Shown here: piece after piece, positions 8,153 through 17,959 of the stretch
Numbering within the stretch: the first letter of the stretch is position 1
Layout: each line of letters begins with the position of its first letter
Assembly (NCBI RefSeq): GCF_014205295.1
Contig: NZ_JACHNF010000001.1
Location: 5,518,001 to 5,582,000, forward strand
Reading direction: 5' to 3'
DNA: 64,000 nucleotides
Source of the DNA: Kribbella solani
GTDB taxonomy: Bacteria; Actinomycetota; Actinomycetes; Propionibacteriales; Kribbellaceae
Notes under the pieces: model-generated
What the model saw: only the letters and a program-made list of their open reading frames with translations
The model's database searches: none
What the model was told of the DNA's origin: nothing
Translations under genes and position numbers: made by a program

Positions 8153-9913
8153 ATGTCCTTGCGCCTCCTTCCCTTCGCCGATCCGGGCGTGCCCGACACC
8201 CGGTCCGGTCTCCGACTCATTCTCTGGCTGGAGCACCAGCAACTGCGCGGGCAGCTGCTCGCGGTGTTCTGGGGCCTGCTGTTCTTCGGCGGGATCGCCG
8301 CCACTCCGGTCGCCGTCGGGCTCGCCGTGCAGGCGGCCATCGACCTGTCCTGGCCCAAGCTGATCCTGGCCGGCACGCTGTTGCTGGTGTTCGGCGCGGC
8401 CAAGGCCGGTGCCGACTCGTTCTTCCACCGCGCCGTCGTGACGAACTGGATCAGCACCGCGTCTCGCCTGCAGCAGCTGCTGATGCGCAAGGCGGCCGAG
8501 CTGGGCTCGCTGCTGACCCGCCGGATCGCGGCCGGTGAGGTGGTCGCCGTGAGCAGCGGCGACGTGGAGAAGATCGGCTGGTTCGTCGAGGTCGTCGGCC
8601 GGTTCGCGGCGGCGCTGCTGACCTGCTTCGCGGTCGTCGTCGGCCTGATGCTGTACGAACCGCAGCTCGGCCTGATCGTCGCCGTCGCGGTGCCGGTGCT
8701 GGCGTTCTCGATCGTGCCGCTGATGGGTCCGGCGGAGCGTCGCGCGGACGAGCAGCGGGCCAAGGGCGGCCGGGCGACCGAGCTGGCTGCTGACACCGTG
8801 GCCGGTCTGCGTGTACTGCGCGGCATCGGTGGCGAGCAGCTGTTCCTGGAGCGCTACCGCGACGCCTCGCAGCAGTACCGGACCAGCGCCGTCCGCAGTG
8901 CCCGGATGTGGTCGCTGATCGCGGCCCTGCAGGTGCTGCTGTTCGGCCTGTTCCTGGTCCTGATCGTCTGGATGGGCGTCCGGCTGGTGCTGTCCGGCCG
9001 GATCTCGGTCGGTGAGCTGGTCACCACCTACGGGTTCGTGACGTTCCTGCTGGTGCCGCTGCACACGTTCGAGGAGACCGCGAGCGCGTTCATCTTCTCG
9101 AAGGTGTCGGCGCGCCGGGCCGCGCGGGTGCTGTCGCTGCAGCGCACCGACCTGACGATGGGGACTGCCGAGGCTCAGCAGCCGGAGGGCGACCTGCTCG
9201 ACCCGGTCACCGGGCTGTACGTCCCGGCCGGGAGCTTCACCGCGGTTGTCTGTGGCAACCCGGACGCGGGCGGTCTGCTGGCCGACCGGTTGGGTGGTCA
9301 CAGCCCAACAGCCGACGGCGAGCCGTCAGTACGACTGGACGGCGTCGCGCTGGACGACCTCCCACTGGACTCCGCACGGACGGTCGTGCTGGTGCAGGAC
9401 AAGGACCCGGTCCTGCTGTCCGGGACAGTGCATGAGCTGTTCGACGTGCCGTCGAGTGGTGCGGTCACGCCAGAGACAGCACTGGATGCCGCGCAGTGCG
9501 CGGACATCCTCGACGTACTGCGGCAGACACTGCCGTCCGGTGAGTCCGACGCGCTGAACGCCGTACTGACCGAACGCGGCCGCTCGCTGTCCGGCGGTCA
9601 GCGTCAGCGCGTCGCACTGGCCCGCTCGCTGTACGTCGACCCGCAGGTGCTGGTGCTGGACGAGCCGACCAGTGCGGTCGACGCCCACACCGAGGCCCGC
9701 ATCGCAGACGGCCTGCGGCTGTTGCGTACCGGGCGCACCACGGTGGTGTTCACGTCCAGCCCACTGATGCTGGACCGCTCGGAGCGCGTGGTGTTCGTGC
9801 CGGACGGCCAGGCGGAAGCGACCGGGACGCACCACGAGCTGCTGCAGACCAATGCGCGCTACCGCGCGGTCGTGACCCGTGAAGAAGAACCAACTCTCGA
9901 GGAGCTGTCGTGA
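8153..9913 (+). CDS. ABC exporter half-transporter, TMD fused to NBD with degenerate Walker A
   Basis: A 586-aa type-IV ABC exporter subunit: transmembrane domain about 1-330 with several clear helices, then the nucleotide-binding domain. The Walker A position reads CGNPDAGG (about 367-374) and has no P-loop Lys or Ser/Thr. The ABC signature LSGGQRQR (about 479-486) and Walker B LVLDEPTSAVD are intact. So this subunit supplies a good signature but cannot bind ATP in its own P-loop. The gene overlaps the next ABC gene by 4 bp, and the two surely form a heterodimer. The substrate cannot be read from sequence; lipids, peptides or drugs are usual for the family. Confidence 0.9.
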   Translation: MSLRLLPFADPGVPDTRSGLRLILWLEHQQLRGQLLAVFWGLLFFGGIAATPVAVGLAVQAAIDLSWPKLILAGTLLLVFGAAKAGADSFFHRAVVTNWISTASRLQQLLMRKAAELGSLLTRRIAAGEVVAVSSGDVEKIGWFVEVVGRFAAALLTCFAVVVGLMLYEPQLGLIVAVAVPVLAFSIVPLMGPAERRADEQRAKGGRATELAADTVAGLRVLRGIGGEQLFLERYRDASQQYRTSAVRSARMWSLIAALQVLLFGLFLVLIVWMGVRLVLSGRISVGELVTTYGFVTFLLVPLHTFEETASAFIFSKVSARRAARVLSLQRTDLTMGTAEAQQPEGDLLDPVTGLYVPAGSFTAVVCGNPDAGGLLADRLGGHSPTADGEPSVRLDGVALDDLPLDSARTVVLVQDKDPVLLSGTVHELFDVPSSGAVTPETALDAAQCADILDVLRQTLPSGESDALNAVLTERGRSLSGGQRQRVALARSLYVDPQVLVLDEPTSAVDAHTEARIADGLRLLRTGRTTVVFTSSPLMLDRSERVVFVPDGQAEATGTHHELLQTNARYRAVVTREEEPTLEELS

Positions 9914-11688
9914 AGCGCCCTCTGTACGACCCGGCGGCCCCACAGGAAGTGGTGCGGCTCCCGGTGGCAGGCAGCGCGACCGTGCGCGCCTACCTGAAGA
10001 CGCTGTTCCGCCGGCACCGCCGCGCGTTCCTCTGGCTGACGCTGGTGAACGCGGTGGCGGCGCTGAGCGGCATGGTCGGTCCGTGGCTGCTCGGCAACGT
10101 GGTGCAGAAGCTGTCCGAGGGCAACACCGACGTGAAGCTGCCGTCCGTCGTGATCGGCTTCGTGATCGCGCTCGCGGTGCAGGCCGGCTTCACCCGGCTG
10201 ACGCGGCTGCGCGGCGCTGTTCTCGGCGAGGAGATGCTCGCCGACCTGCGCGAGGACTTCCTGGTACGCGCGGTGGGCCTGCCGCCGGGCGTGCTGGAAC
10301 GCGCCGGGACCGGTGACCTGCTGTCCCGGATCACCACCGACATCGACCGGCTCTCGCACGCCATGCGCGATGCCGTACCGCAGCTCACGATCGCGGTGAT
10401 CTGGGGCAGCCTGCTGATCGGTGCGCTGATCGTCACCGCACCGCCGCTGGCGGTGGCAGTGGTGATCGCGGCGCCGATCCTGATCATCGGCGGCCGCTGG
10501 TACTTCCGCCGTGCACCATCGGGGTACCGGTCGGAAGCAGCTGGGTACGCCGCGGTGGCGTCCGCGCTGGCCGAGACCGTCGACGCCGGCCGCACGGTCG
10601 AGTCGCACCGGCTCGGCGCCCGCCGGATCAGCCTCGGCGACACCCGGATCGGTCAGTGGGTCGCCTGGGAGCGGTACACGCTGTTCCTGCGGATGATCCT
10701 CTTCCCGGTGATCAACATGACCCACACCGTCGCGCTGGCGGCCGTGCTGGTCATCGGTGGCGGGTTCGCGATCCAGGGCTGGCTGACGGTCGGTGCGCTG
10801 ACCACTGGCGCGCTGTACATCCAGATGCTGGTCGAGCCGGTCAACATGATGATCCGCTGGTACGACGAGCTGCAGGTCGCGCAGGTGTCGCTGGCACGTC
10901 TGGTCGGCGTCCGTGAGGTCGAGGAGGCCGCGGCGGCGAGCGAGGACGAGCCAGAGGGCCGGACCGTGCTGGCCGACGACGTGCGGTTCGGCTACCTGGA
11001 AGGCCGGGACGTGCTGCACGGTGTGACGCTGACGGTCCAGCCGGGTGCCCGGGTGGCGCTGGTCGGACCGTCCGGTGCCGGCAAGTCGACGCTGGGCCGC
11101 CTGCTGGCCGGCATCTACTCGCCACGGGTCGGTGACATCACGCTGGGCGGCGCGGCGCTGGACCGGATGTCGGCGGAGCAGGTACGAAGCCACGTCGCGC
11201 TGGTCAACCAGGAGCACCACGTGTTCGTGGGCAGCGTCCGCGACAACCTGCGGCTGGCCAGGCAGGACGCGTCCGACGCGGACCTGTGGGCAGCGCTGCG
11301 CTCGGTCGACGCCGACGGCTGGGTAGCGGGGTTCGACGACGGGCTGGACACCGAGGTGGGTTCCGGTGGGGTCTCGCTGACGCCCGCGCAGGCGCAGCAG
11401 GTCGCGCTGGCTCGCCTGGTGCTCGCGGACCCGCACACCCTGGTCCTGGACGAGGCGACCTCGCTGATGGACCCGCGTGCTGCCCGGCATCTGGAGCGGT
11501 CGCTGGCGGGCGTACTGGAGGGCCGGACCGTGGTCGCGATCGCACACCGGCTGCACACCGCACACGACGCGGATGTGATCGCGGTCGTCGAGGACGGTCG
11601 CATCGTCGAGCTCGGCGGCCACGACGAGCTGGTGGGCGCCCAGGGCCCGTACGCGGCGCTCTGGCACTCCTGGCACGGCGAACGCTGA
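9910..11688 (+). CDS. ABC exporter half-transporter, intact Walker A but altered signature
   Basis: The 592-aa partner of the preceding gene, from GTG at 9910 overlapping its stop. Residues about 30-330 form the membrane domain. The NBD has a canonical Walker A, GPSGAGKST (about 386-394), and Walker B with Asp-Glu (LVLDEATSLMD), but the signature reads LTPAQ (about 490-494) instead of LSGGQ. Combined with the partner's defect, one composite ATP site (this Walker A plus the partner's LSGGQ) is canonical and the other has lost both halves. This complementarity is strong evidence that the two proteins work only as a heterodimer. A hairpin terminator follows the stop. Confidence 0.9.
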   Translation: MKRPLYDPAAPQEVVRLPVAGSATVRAYLKTLFRRHRRAFLWLTLVNAVAALSGMVGPWLLGNVVQKLSEGNTDVKLPSVVIGFVIALAVQAGFTRLTRLRGAVLGEEMLADLREDFLVRAVGLPPGVLERAGTGDLLSRITTDIDRLSHAMRDAVPQLTIAVIWGSLLIGALIVTAPPLAVAVVIAAPILIIGGRWYFRRAPSGYRSEAAGYAAVASALAETVDAGRTVESHRLGARRISLGDTRIGQWVAWERYTLFLRMILFPVINMTHTVALAAVLVIGGGFAIQGWLTVGALTTGALYIQMLVEPVNMMIRWYDELQVAQVSLARLVGVREVEEAAAASEDEPEGRTVLADDVRFGYLEGRDVLHGVTLTVQPGARVALVGPSGAGKSTLGRLLAGIYSPRVGDITLGGAALDRMSAEQVRSHVALVNQEHHVFVGSVRDNLRLARQDASDADLWAALRSVDADGWVAGFDDGLDTEVGSGGVSLTPAQAQQVALARLVLADPHTLVLDEATSLMDPRAARHLERSLAGVLEGRTVVAIAHRLHTAHDADVIAVVEDGRIVELGGHDELVGAQGPYAALWHSWHGER

Positions 11689-11697
11689 CGAACCAGA

Positions 11698-11722
11698 GTG
11701 TCCGGCGTAACAGGCCGGACAC
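11698..11722 (+). terminator. Hairpin after the ABC exporter operon
   Basis: GTGTCCGGC (11698-11706) pairs perfectly with GCCGGACAC (11714-11722) across a 7-nt loop, beginning 10 nt after the exporter stop codon. There is no T-tract, as is usual for actinobacterial intrinsic terminators. It ends 25 bp before the next gene's GTG, so it separates the two units. Confidence 0.6.
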
Positions 11723-11746
11723 CCTGGGTCATGTCAGGATGAGGGG

Positions 11747-13534
11747 GTGCTGCTGACGACGCTCTTTTCGCTGCCCACTGCCATGGCTCTCGACGTCGCC
11801 GACGATGGCCGGCTGCTGGTGCTGTACGACGGCACCGGCACCCGCCAGATCAACGAGGTCGCGCCGGACGGCACCTGGCGTGCCCTGACCGATCTCGGTG
11901 ACACCTGCCGTGGCGCCCAGTTCGTACCCGGCAGCAGCCAGGTGATCGTCGAACACGATGCCGGTGGCAACGAACGCGGCCAGCTGTCGCTGCTCGACCT
12001 GAAGGACGCCGGTCTCCCAGTACTGGCTCCGCTCGTGCACGATGCCGAGTACATCCACCACCTGGTCGCCGTACGCGCCGGGCGGGTGCTGTACACGACG
12101 AACCGTCGCAATGGCGTCGACTTCGACCTGATCGCGCACGACTTGGCCACTGGTAGCGAGAGCGTCCTGTACGACTCCGGTGGCTGGGTGATGGCAGTCG
12201 ATCCGTCTCCGGACGACAAGTGGGTCGTACTGTCCAAGGCCAGCAGCCCGGCGAACTCGATGCAGTTGCTCTTGCTCGACACCTCCAGCCGGGCCATCAC
12301 CGAGCTGACAGCGGAAGACGCCCAGAACGACCAGGGACCAGTGGCCTGGCTGCCCGACTCGTCCGCGTTCCTGGTTTCCGGTGATGCCGGCCGCGACCGC
12401 AAAGCACTCCGCCGGTACGACGTCGCCGACGGCACCTGGAGCGACTTCCTGGCCGACGACGCCCGTGACTTGGCCGGCTGGCCCGCACCGGACGGCCAGC
12501 ACCTGCTGGTTGCGGTACTGGATGACGGCGAGGTGTCACTGGCGCTGCACCACCTTGAAGACGGCTCGCTGATCGCACCGCTCGGTCTGCCCACTGGTGG
12601 TTGTGCGGCGTTGATGATCGCGACACCGAACCCGGTCTGGTCGCCGGACGGATCGTTCGCGGCCATCACCTACAACTCCCCGGTCACACCGCCGACGGTG
12701 TTCCGCTTCGTACCAGGTGGTGAGCTGACCGCGATCCGGCCGCCGGAGATGCCTGACGTACCGGCGGAGCTGCGGTACCCCGAGAGCATGCGGGTGCCGT
12801 CGTTCGACGGCGAGCAGGTGCCGGTGTTCGTGTTCCGCCCGACCAGTACGGAGCTGGGCTCCACGGTGGTGCACGTACACGGCGGGCCGGAGGGTGCCGC
12901 GCTGCGGATGTGGAACCCGATCGTCGCCGCACTGGCAGGTGACGGGCACACGGTCGTCGTACCGAACGTGCGCGGCTCGGCCGGCTACGGCAAGCGCTGG
13001 TACTCGCTGGACGACCGGGAGCTGCGCCTCGACTCGGTCAAGGACCTGGCGGCGATCAACGCCTGGCTGCCGACGATCGGCGCCGACTCGTCACGTGCGG
13101 CGCTGTGGGGCGGCTCGTACGGCGGCTACATGGTCTTGGCCGGTGTGGCATTCCAGCCTGACCTTTGGGCCGCCGGTGTCGACCTGGTCGGGATGGCGTC
13201 GCTGGTGACGTTCCTGGAGAACACATCGGACTACCGGCGAGCCATGCGCGAACGGGAGTACGGCTATCTGGCGACGGACCGGGAGTTCCTGGAGTCCGCC
13301 AGTCCACTCAGTCGAGTCGATGACATCCGCGCGCCGCTGTTCGTCATCCACGGCGCCAACGACCCGCGCGTGCCGCTGTCGGAGGCGGAGCAGATCACGG
13401 ACGCGCTGACGAAACGAGGCGTACCGTGCCGGCTGCTCGTCTACCCCGACGAGGGCCATGGTCTCGCCAAGCTCACCAACCGCCTGGACGCGTACCCGCA
13501 GGCCTTCAGCTTCCTGCGAGAGCACCTGGCGTAA
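11747..13534 (+). CDS. S9 (prolyl oligopeptidase family) peptidase
   Basis: A 595-aa serine peptidase from GTG at 11747, preceded by a GATGAGGGG ribosome-binding region. Residues 1-340 form a predicted beta-propeller with repeated WSPDG/PDSSAF-type blades. The C-terminal alpha/beta hydrolase carries the nucleophile Ser457 in GGSYGG, Asp539 in HGANDPR and His571 in DEGHGL. There is no signal peptide, so it should be cytoplasmic. Such enzymes cut small peptides, often as acylaminoacyl or dipeptidyl peptidases; the exact specificity is not evident. The last 29 bp overlap the convergent LD-carboxypeptidase gene. Confidence 0.93.
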   Translation: MLLTTLFSLPTAMALDVADDGRLLVLYDGTGTRQINEVAPDGTWRALTDLGDTCRGAQFVPGSSQVIVEHDAGGNERGQLSLLDLKDAGLPVLAPLVHDAEYIHHLVAVRAGRVLYTTNRRNGVDFDLIAHDLATGSESVLYDSGGWVMAVDPSPDDKWVVLSKASSPANSMQLLLLDTSSRAITELTAEDAQNDQGPVAWLPDSSAFLVSGDAGRDRKALRRYDVADGTWSDFLADDARDLAGWPAPDGQHLLVAVLDDGEVSLALHHLEDGSLIAPLGLPTGGCAALMIATPNPVWSPDGSFAAITYNSPVTPPTVFRFVPGGELTAIRPPEMPDVPAELRYPESMRVPSFDGEQVPVFVFRPTSTELGSTVVHVHGGPEGAALRMWNPIVAALAGDGHTVVVPNVRGSAGYGKRWYSLDDRELRLDSVKDLAAINAWLPTIGADSSRAALWGGSYGGYMVLAGVAFQPDLWAAGVDLVGMASLVTFLENTSDYRRAMREREYGYLATDREFLESASPLSRVDDIRAPLFVIHGANDPRVPLSEAEQITDALTKRGVPCRLLVYPDEGHGLAKLTNRLDAYPQAFSFLREHLA

Positions 13535-14417
13535 GCGTCGCGGCGGTCGCGTCGAGCCGTACCGGCAGTCCGAGCGGTACGGCCAGGTTCAACACCTCAT
13601 GGCCGACCGCTGCACGCTCCACCATCGGTACGCCCAGTGGCTCGAGCCGTTCGCGGATGACGTCGCCAACCTCAGCACCGACCTCACTGAAGTCACCGAC
13701 AACCACACCGGTGACCTGCTCGAACCAACCGGCTCGCAACAGCTGAGTGAGCAACCGGTCGGCCCGGTAGGCCTCCTCGTTCACGTCCTCCAGTACGACC
13801 ACACCGGAGGGCGGCGCGTACGTCCGCGTCCCGATGCTCGATGCCAGCATCGCCAGGTTGCCGCCACGCAACGGACCCTCCGCGACCCCATCGACCACCG
13901 TACGAGCACCCGCCGGCGCTAGCAGGTCGGTCACTGTCTCCGGCTCGAACAGCAACGCCCGCAGCCGTTCCCGACCCAGGTCGTTGCCCAACTGCTCCAC
14001 TGCAGCCGCCATCGGCCCGTGCACAGTCACCAGACCACGTGCGTTCAACGGCTCGTGCAGCGCAGTGATGTCACTGAACCCGACAAACCACTTCGGTACG
14101 GCCACCAGCTCGTCCAGGTCGACGTACTCGAGCATCCGCTGCACGCCGTACCCGCCACGCGCACAGAACACCGCAGCGAACCGCTGGTCGAGCCAGGCGT
14201 TCCGCAGGTCCTCCGCACGCGCTTTGTCGTCGGCAGCCAGGTAGCGGAACCGCTCGTGTCCCGCCAGCACCGACGGCATCACCTCGACCTCAAGGCCCCA
14301 CCGCTTCAGGTGCTCGACCCCAACAGCCAGCCTGGCACCGTCCACTCGACCAGACGGTGCCACCACAGCAACTCGGTCTCCACTCCGCAGCCGCTGCGGC
14401 ACCACTACGTCAGTCAC
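13506..14417 (-). CDS. LD-carboxypeptidase (peptidase family S66)
   Basis: A 303-aa protein from the GTG at 14417 (start chosen because the longer reading would run into the upstream gene). It opens RLRSGDRVAVVAPSGRVD, typical of S66. The nucleophile Ser lies in GFSDITAL, preceded by ARGGYG; the catalytic Glu is in LEDVNEE and the His in the GH near the C-terminus. The family removes the terminal D-residue from murein tetrapeptides (LdcA) or hydrolyses microcin C7-like compounds (MccF). No signal peptide is seen, so cytoplasmic muropeptide recycling is likely. It starts 10 bp after the stop of the secreted phosphodiester glycosidase gene and may be co-transcribed with it. Confidence 0.9.
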   Translation of the reverse strand: MTDVVVPQRLRSGDRVAVVAPSGRVDGARLAVGVEHLKRWGLEVEVMPSVLAGHERFRYLAADDKARAEDLRNAWLDQRFAAVFCARGGYGVQRMLEYVDLDELVAVPKWFVGFSDITALHEPLNARGLVTVHGPMAAAVEQLGNDLGRERLRALLFEPETVTDLLAPAGARTVVDGVAEGPLRGGNLAMLASSIGTRTYAPPSGVVVLEDVNEEAYRADRLLTQLLRAGWFEQVTGVVVGDFSEVGAEVGDVIRERLEPLGVPMVERAAVGHEVLNLAVPLGLPVRLDATAATLTPGALAGS

Positions 14418-14427
14418 CTCGCTGACG

Positions 14428-17400
14428 CTACCAATCGACCCGCAGCGTCGTGCTCTTGGTGACGCCATTGACGGTGACACCGAGCTGGGCAGTGCCAGGC
14501 CGCAGTGCGGTGAGCTGGCCGGTCGCCGGGTCGTACGAGGCGATCGCCCAGAACGGAGCGCTCTTTGCCGTACCGATGTGCAGATTGCTCGATCCGAACC
14601 AGTCAGCCGACACGGGGAAGGTCACCGGGACCCGGCGACTGTCCTGGACGACCGTGGCGGACGCGGGAGCGGTCTGACCACGACGGAGCACAGCCGGAGC
14701 GGCCAGCTCCAGCGAATCGACATGCGGTCGCAGCTCGACCTGGAACCAGGAACGCTCCGGCGCCGACCAGTTGCGCTCGCCGGCCGGAGCCGCGGTCGCC
14801 TTCGGGTCGATACCGACCAGCGCCCAGCCGGTGAACCCACCGGCGTCCGGCGCGGCGGCCGGGCTCTTGCCCGAGTTACCGGTCAAGGGCAGCAGCACAC
14901 CGTCGGTACGGGTCGCGGCGAACGTACCGGCGTGACCGGCCATGTACGCGGCGCCCTTGCCGGTCGAGGCCCGGAAGTCCGCCAGCCACTTCACGATCAT
15001 CGCGGCTTCCTTCCGGTCCCCGAGCTGCGAGTTCTGCGTCGGCGACGGGTCGTCGATCGGGTGATGCGCCATCACCACTACGTTCCGGATCGAGCGATCG
15101 CGAGCCGCCGAGTCGAGCTGCTTGCGCAGGTCGAGGATCTGGTCGAACCCACCGGCCCGCAGCGACCCGAGCGACGAGTCGCGCAGGATGAACCGGGTGC
15201 CGTTGTGGTCGAACGTGCTGGTCGCGGCGCCGAAGACCTTCTTCCACTCGGACAGATCACCGGGCCCGTACGTCTCGTGGTTGCCCGGCACGTAGTGCAC
15301 CGGCACCTTGCCGGCGACCTCTTCGTCGATGATCTGCTTGGCCAGCGCGATGTCCGGCCCGAACGCCCGGTCGACGAAGTCGCCGTTGATCACCAGGAAG
15401 TCCGGCTTCTGCGCGAGCGCCTCGCGGATCGTCCGCCGGGCCTGCTTCACGTAATCCGAGTTCGGGTCGTCGGCGGTGAACTGCGCGTCCGACATCACCG
15501 CGAACCGCCAGCGACCGCTGGTCTGCACGGTCCCGTCGGTGACCACCATCGGGTCGATCACCTTGGCCGGCGGGTCCATCGTCACCGGCGGCGCGCTGCG
15601 TACGGTCAGGTCGTCGACGATGATGCGGCCCGAGTACTGCCGGGTCGGCGAGGTCTCGACGACGTACAGCCGCCAGAACCGCAGTGGCATCGCCAGCCCA
15701 GGCGGAATGTCCGCCTCGACGTACTTCCAGCCGGTCCAGTCGATCGTCGCGGCCAGGTTGAGCGTCTGCGCCGTACCGCCGGCCGCGTCGTACGCGTTCG
15801 CGCGCAGCCAAGCACCCTTGCCGTCACCGTAGATCCACGCACCGAGCTTCTGCGGCTGCCCCGGCAGCGTCTGCTGCGGAGTCTGCGACAGGTACGCGGC
15901 CCGCGTCGCCGTACTGCCCGTGAGCGAGTAGTCGAGCGCGATCGCCTGCCCGCCGTCATGCCCTTCGGCGGCCGATCGCGTCGCGGTCGCGGCACCGGCC
16001 GGTACGGCGGTGGCGGCCCACTTGGTCACGTCATCGAGCTTGTCGACCACCGTACTGGCCAGACCGGCGGTGACACTGAGCTGCGTGGACAGTCCACCGA
16101 CCTTCGCGGTCACCACCGCCGACACCGCGTCGTTGCTCAGCGCACCGACTTCGAATCCATTGCCCTTCGCAACGATCTTCACCTTGCTCGCGTCGTAGTC
16201 GAGTTTCACGTCGCGCGGCTCGATCCAGGTGGAGAAGCCGTTCGCGTCGTACCCGTCGATCTCGAAGAAGCCCTTGGCGCCGGAGTCGGCGAGCGAGACC
16301 TGGCGGGTCGACGGGGCGAGGCGGGCCGGCGTACCGAGCACTGTCATCGGGAACCTTCCGTTCGCCGTACCGCGGGTCGCGGTGACGACCACATCGCCCG
16401 CACGCCGCCCGGTGACCACGCCGCGTTGATCGACGCGGACATTGCTACCCGCGTACCAGGAAGGTGTCCCACTCGCGGGAGCGTACGTCTCGTCGAAGCC
16501 GGTCGCACCGAGTACGCGGCTGAGGCCGGTGAGGACGCGGGAGCTGCGCGAGACGTCGGCGTCCGGTCCCGCCTGCGACGTACCGACGGACTCGACCCGG
16601 AAGCCCTTCAGCTTGCCGGAACCCTTGACCGGGAGTAGGCCGAGACCGTTCGGCACCAGCCGCTCGCCGCCGTCGGACGGGTCGTTGACCACCTCCGGCG
16701 CGGCCTTGCCCGGGGTCCTGGCCAGCATCGTCGAGGAGCCGCCGCCGTCCAGGTTCAGCGCGCCGTCGGCGCCGAGGCTGATCATCAGCTGACCCATTTC
16801 CTTCAGCGTCAAACCGCGGGAGCCGGTCGCCCGGCCGTCGACGGTGAGCAGGATCATCCGGCTCCCGTCGGCGTCGAAGCCGACCGCCGTCCGCGGCGCC
16901 AGATCCGCATCCGGAACGTTCGCCGGTACCTGCCCGTCCTTCGCCAGCTGGTAGTTGCCACTGATACCGACCGCGACCTCGGCGGCATCGGGGCGCAGCC
17001 CGTACTGCACGTCGACCTTGTCGCCGACCGCGAGCGCCTTGAGCGCGTCGGCGCCGGCCTCGCGGCCGATCAGCGCCTGCTCGTTGGCGGCCAGTGGCGT
17101 GGTGGCCGGAGCGGTGGCGGAGCTGGCAACCACTCCGTCGCGGAGGATCACCTCGCGGACGTTCGGCACGCCGTCGACGGTCCGGGTCCGGGCCGCGTCA
17201 CCCCACTCCGGGGTGTAGAGGCCGATCCCGCCGGCGTTCACACCGGGCGAGTTCAGGTTGGTCAGGTCGAGCTTGGTCGCGCCGTCCGTGACCGTGCCCT
17301 GCAGGAACAACTGGGCGATCTTGCCGAGTCCGTCCTTACCGACCACCGCGGTGTCGTTGTGACCGGCGGCCGGCGCGTTGATCAGCCGGCCGGTCCGCTC

Positions 17401-17796
17401 GACTCCGACGCCGAGCGGCGCGGTGGTGTCGTTGATGTCGAAGAAGTCGCCGTTGACGCCGGCGATGGCACCCTTGCGGGCGAGCTGCTGGCTGAGCGGC
17501 TGCCCACCCGACACCTTGCCGGTGTTCACGTAGTCGACCGTGACCCCGTGCTTGTCGAGGTCGGTGTCCAGGATGTCACCGCGCTGCCAGCCCTTCGGGT
17601 CGAGCCGCTCGAACGACGTGTAGTTCACGCCGGGCGCGACCGGGCTGTCGGTACGGGACGTGAGCACCCCGTTCTCCGCGATGGCGGCGTCCGGGATACC
17701 GGGCCGCGTGGGCTGGCCGACGGCCGGACTGACAAGGACGCCGGCGAGCAAGCCGCCGACGCCCAGAGCTGTGGTCAAGGGACGGATGAGCGACAC
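14428..17796 (-). CDS. Secreted phosphodiester glycosidase (NAGPA-like) fused to a metallophosphoesterase
   Basis: A 1122-aa exported protein. The start is the GTG at 17796, five bases after a perfect GGGGAGG, giving a signal peptide ending near VGQ. Residues about 60-390 match the NAGPA/DUF2233 fold: GVNGDFFDIN and later ADGALNLDGGGSSTML. Then come Ig-like and carbohydrate-binding-like beta domains (about 400-730). Residues about 760-1010 are a calcineurin-type phosphoesterase: MSDAQF, VINGDFVD, PGNHET, AHHPI and GHAG metal ligands. A final beta domain closes the protein. The two activities together suggest release of a sugar from a sugar-phosphate diester and further dephosphorylation outside the cell, perhaps of teichoic-acid-like polymers; the substrate is inferred. 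Confidence 0.88.
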   Translation of the reverse strand: MSLIRPLTTALGVGGLLAGVLVSPAVGQPTRPGIPDAAIAENGVLTSRTDSPVAPGVNYTSFERLDPKGWQRGDILDTDLDKHGVTVDYVNTGKVSGGQPLSQQLARKGAIAGVNGDFFDINDTTAPLGVGVERTGRLINAPAAGHNDTAVVGKDGLGKIAQLFLQGTVTDGATKLDLTNLNSPGVNAGGIGLYTPEWGDAARTRTVDGVPNVREVILRDGVVASSATAPATTPLAANEQALIGREAGADALKALAVGDKVDVQYGLRPDAAEVAVGISGNYQLAKDGQVPANVPDADLAPRTAVGFDADGSRMILLTVDGRATGSRGLTLKEMGQLMISLGADGALNLDGGGSSTMLARTPGKAAPEVVNDPSDGGERLVPNGLGLLPVKGSGKLKGFRVESVGTSQAGPDADVSRSSRVLTGLSRVLGATGFDETYAPASGTPSWYAGSNVRVDQRGVVTGRRAGDVVVTATRGTANGRFPMTVLGTPARLAPSTRQVSLADSGAKGFFEIDGYDANGFSTWIEPRDVKLDYDASKVKIVAKGNGFEVGALSNDAVSAVVTAKVGGLSTQLSVTAGLASTVVDKLDDVTKWAATAVPAGAATATRSAAEGHDGGQAIALDYSLTGSTATRAAYLSQTPQQTLPGQPQKLGAWIYGDGKGAWLRANAYDAAGGTAQTLNLAATIDWTGWKYVEADIPPGLAMPLRFWRLYVVETSPTRQYSGRIIVDDLTVRSAPPVTMDPPAKVIDPMVVTDGTVQTSGRWRFAVMSDAQFTADDPNSDYVKQARRTIREALAQKPDFLVINGDFVDRAFGPDIALAKQIIDEEVAGKVPVHYVPGNHETYGPGDLSEWKKVFGAATSTFDHNGTRFILRDSSLGSLRAGGFDQILDLRKQLDSAARDRSIRNVVVMAHHPIDDPSPTQNSQLGDRKEAAMIVKWLADFRASTGKGAAYMAGHAGTFAATRTDGVLLPLTGNSGKSPAAAPDAGGFTGWALVGIDPKATAAPAGERNWSAPERSWFQVELRPHVDSLELAAPAVLRRGQTAPASATVVQDSRRVPVTFPVSADWFGSSNLHIGTAKSAPFWAIASYDPATGQLTALRPGTAQLGVTVNGVTKSTTLRVDW

Positions 17797-17959
17797 GGAA
17801 GCCTCCCCAGCGTGGACGGACGCGGCCATCCGACGCCGTGCGCGCTACCGCCTCGTGAGCCGCAGGTGTACGCCGGTCAACCGACCGGTGACAAAGTAAC
17901 CCGCGCCGTCACGCTTTGGAAGGTTTCCTTCTCAATCCGTGCACGTCAGTTTCGTGCGG

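Noticed and set aside
14578..16638. Plus-strand open frame of 686 codons over the phosphodiester glycosidase gene
   Set aside because: Shadow of the minus-strand gene, with biased Arg-rich composition and no motif.
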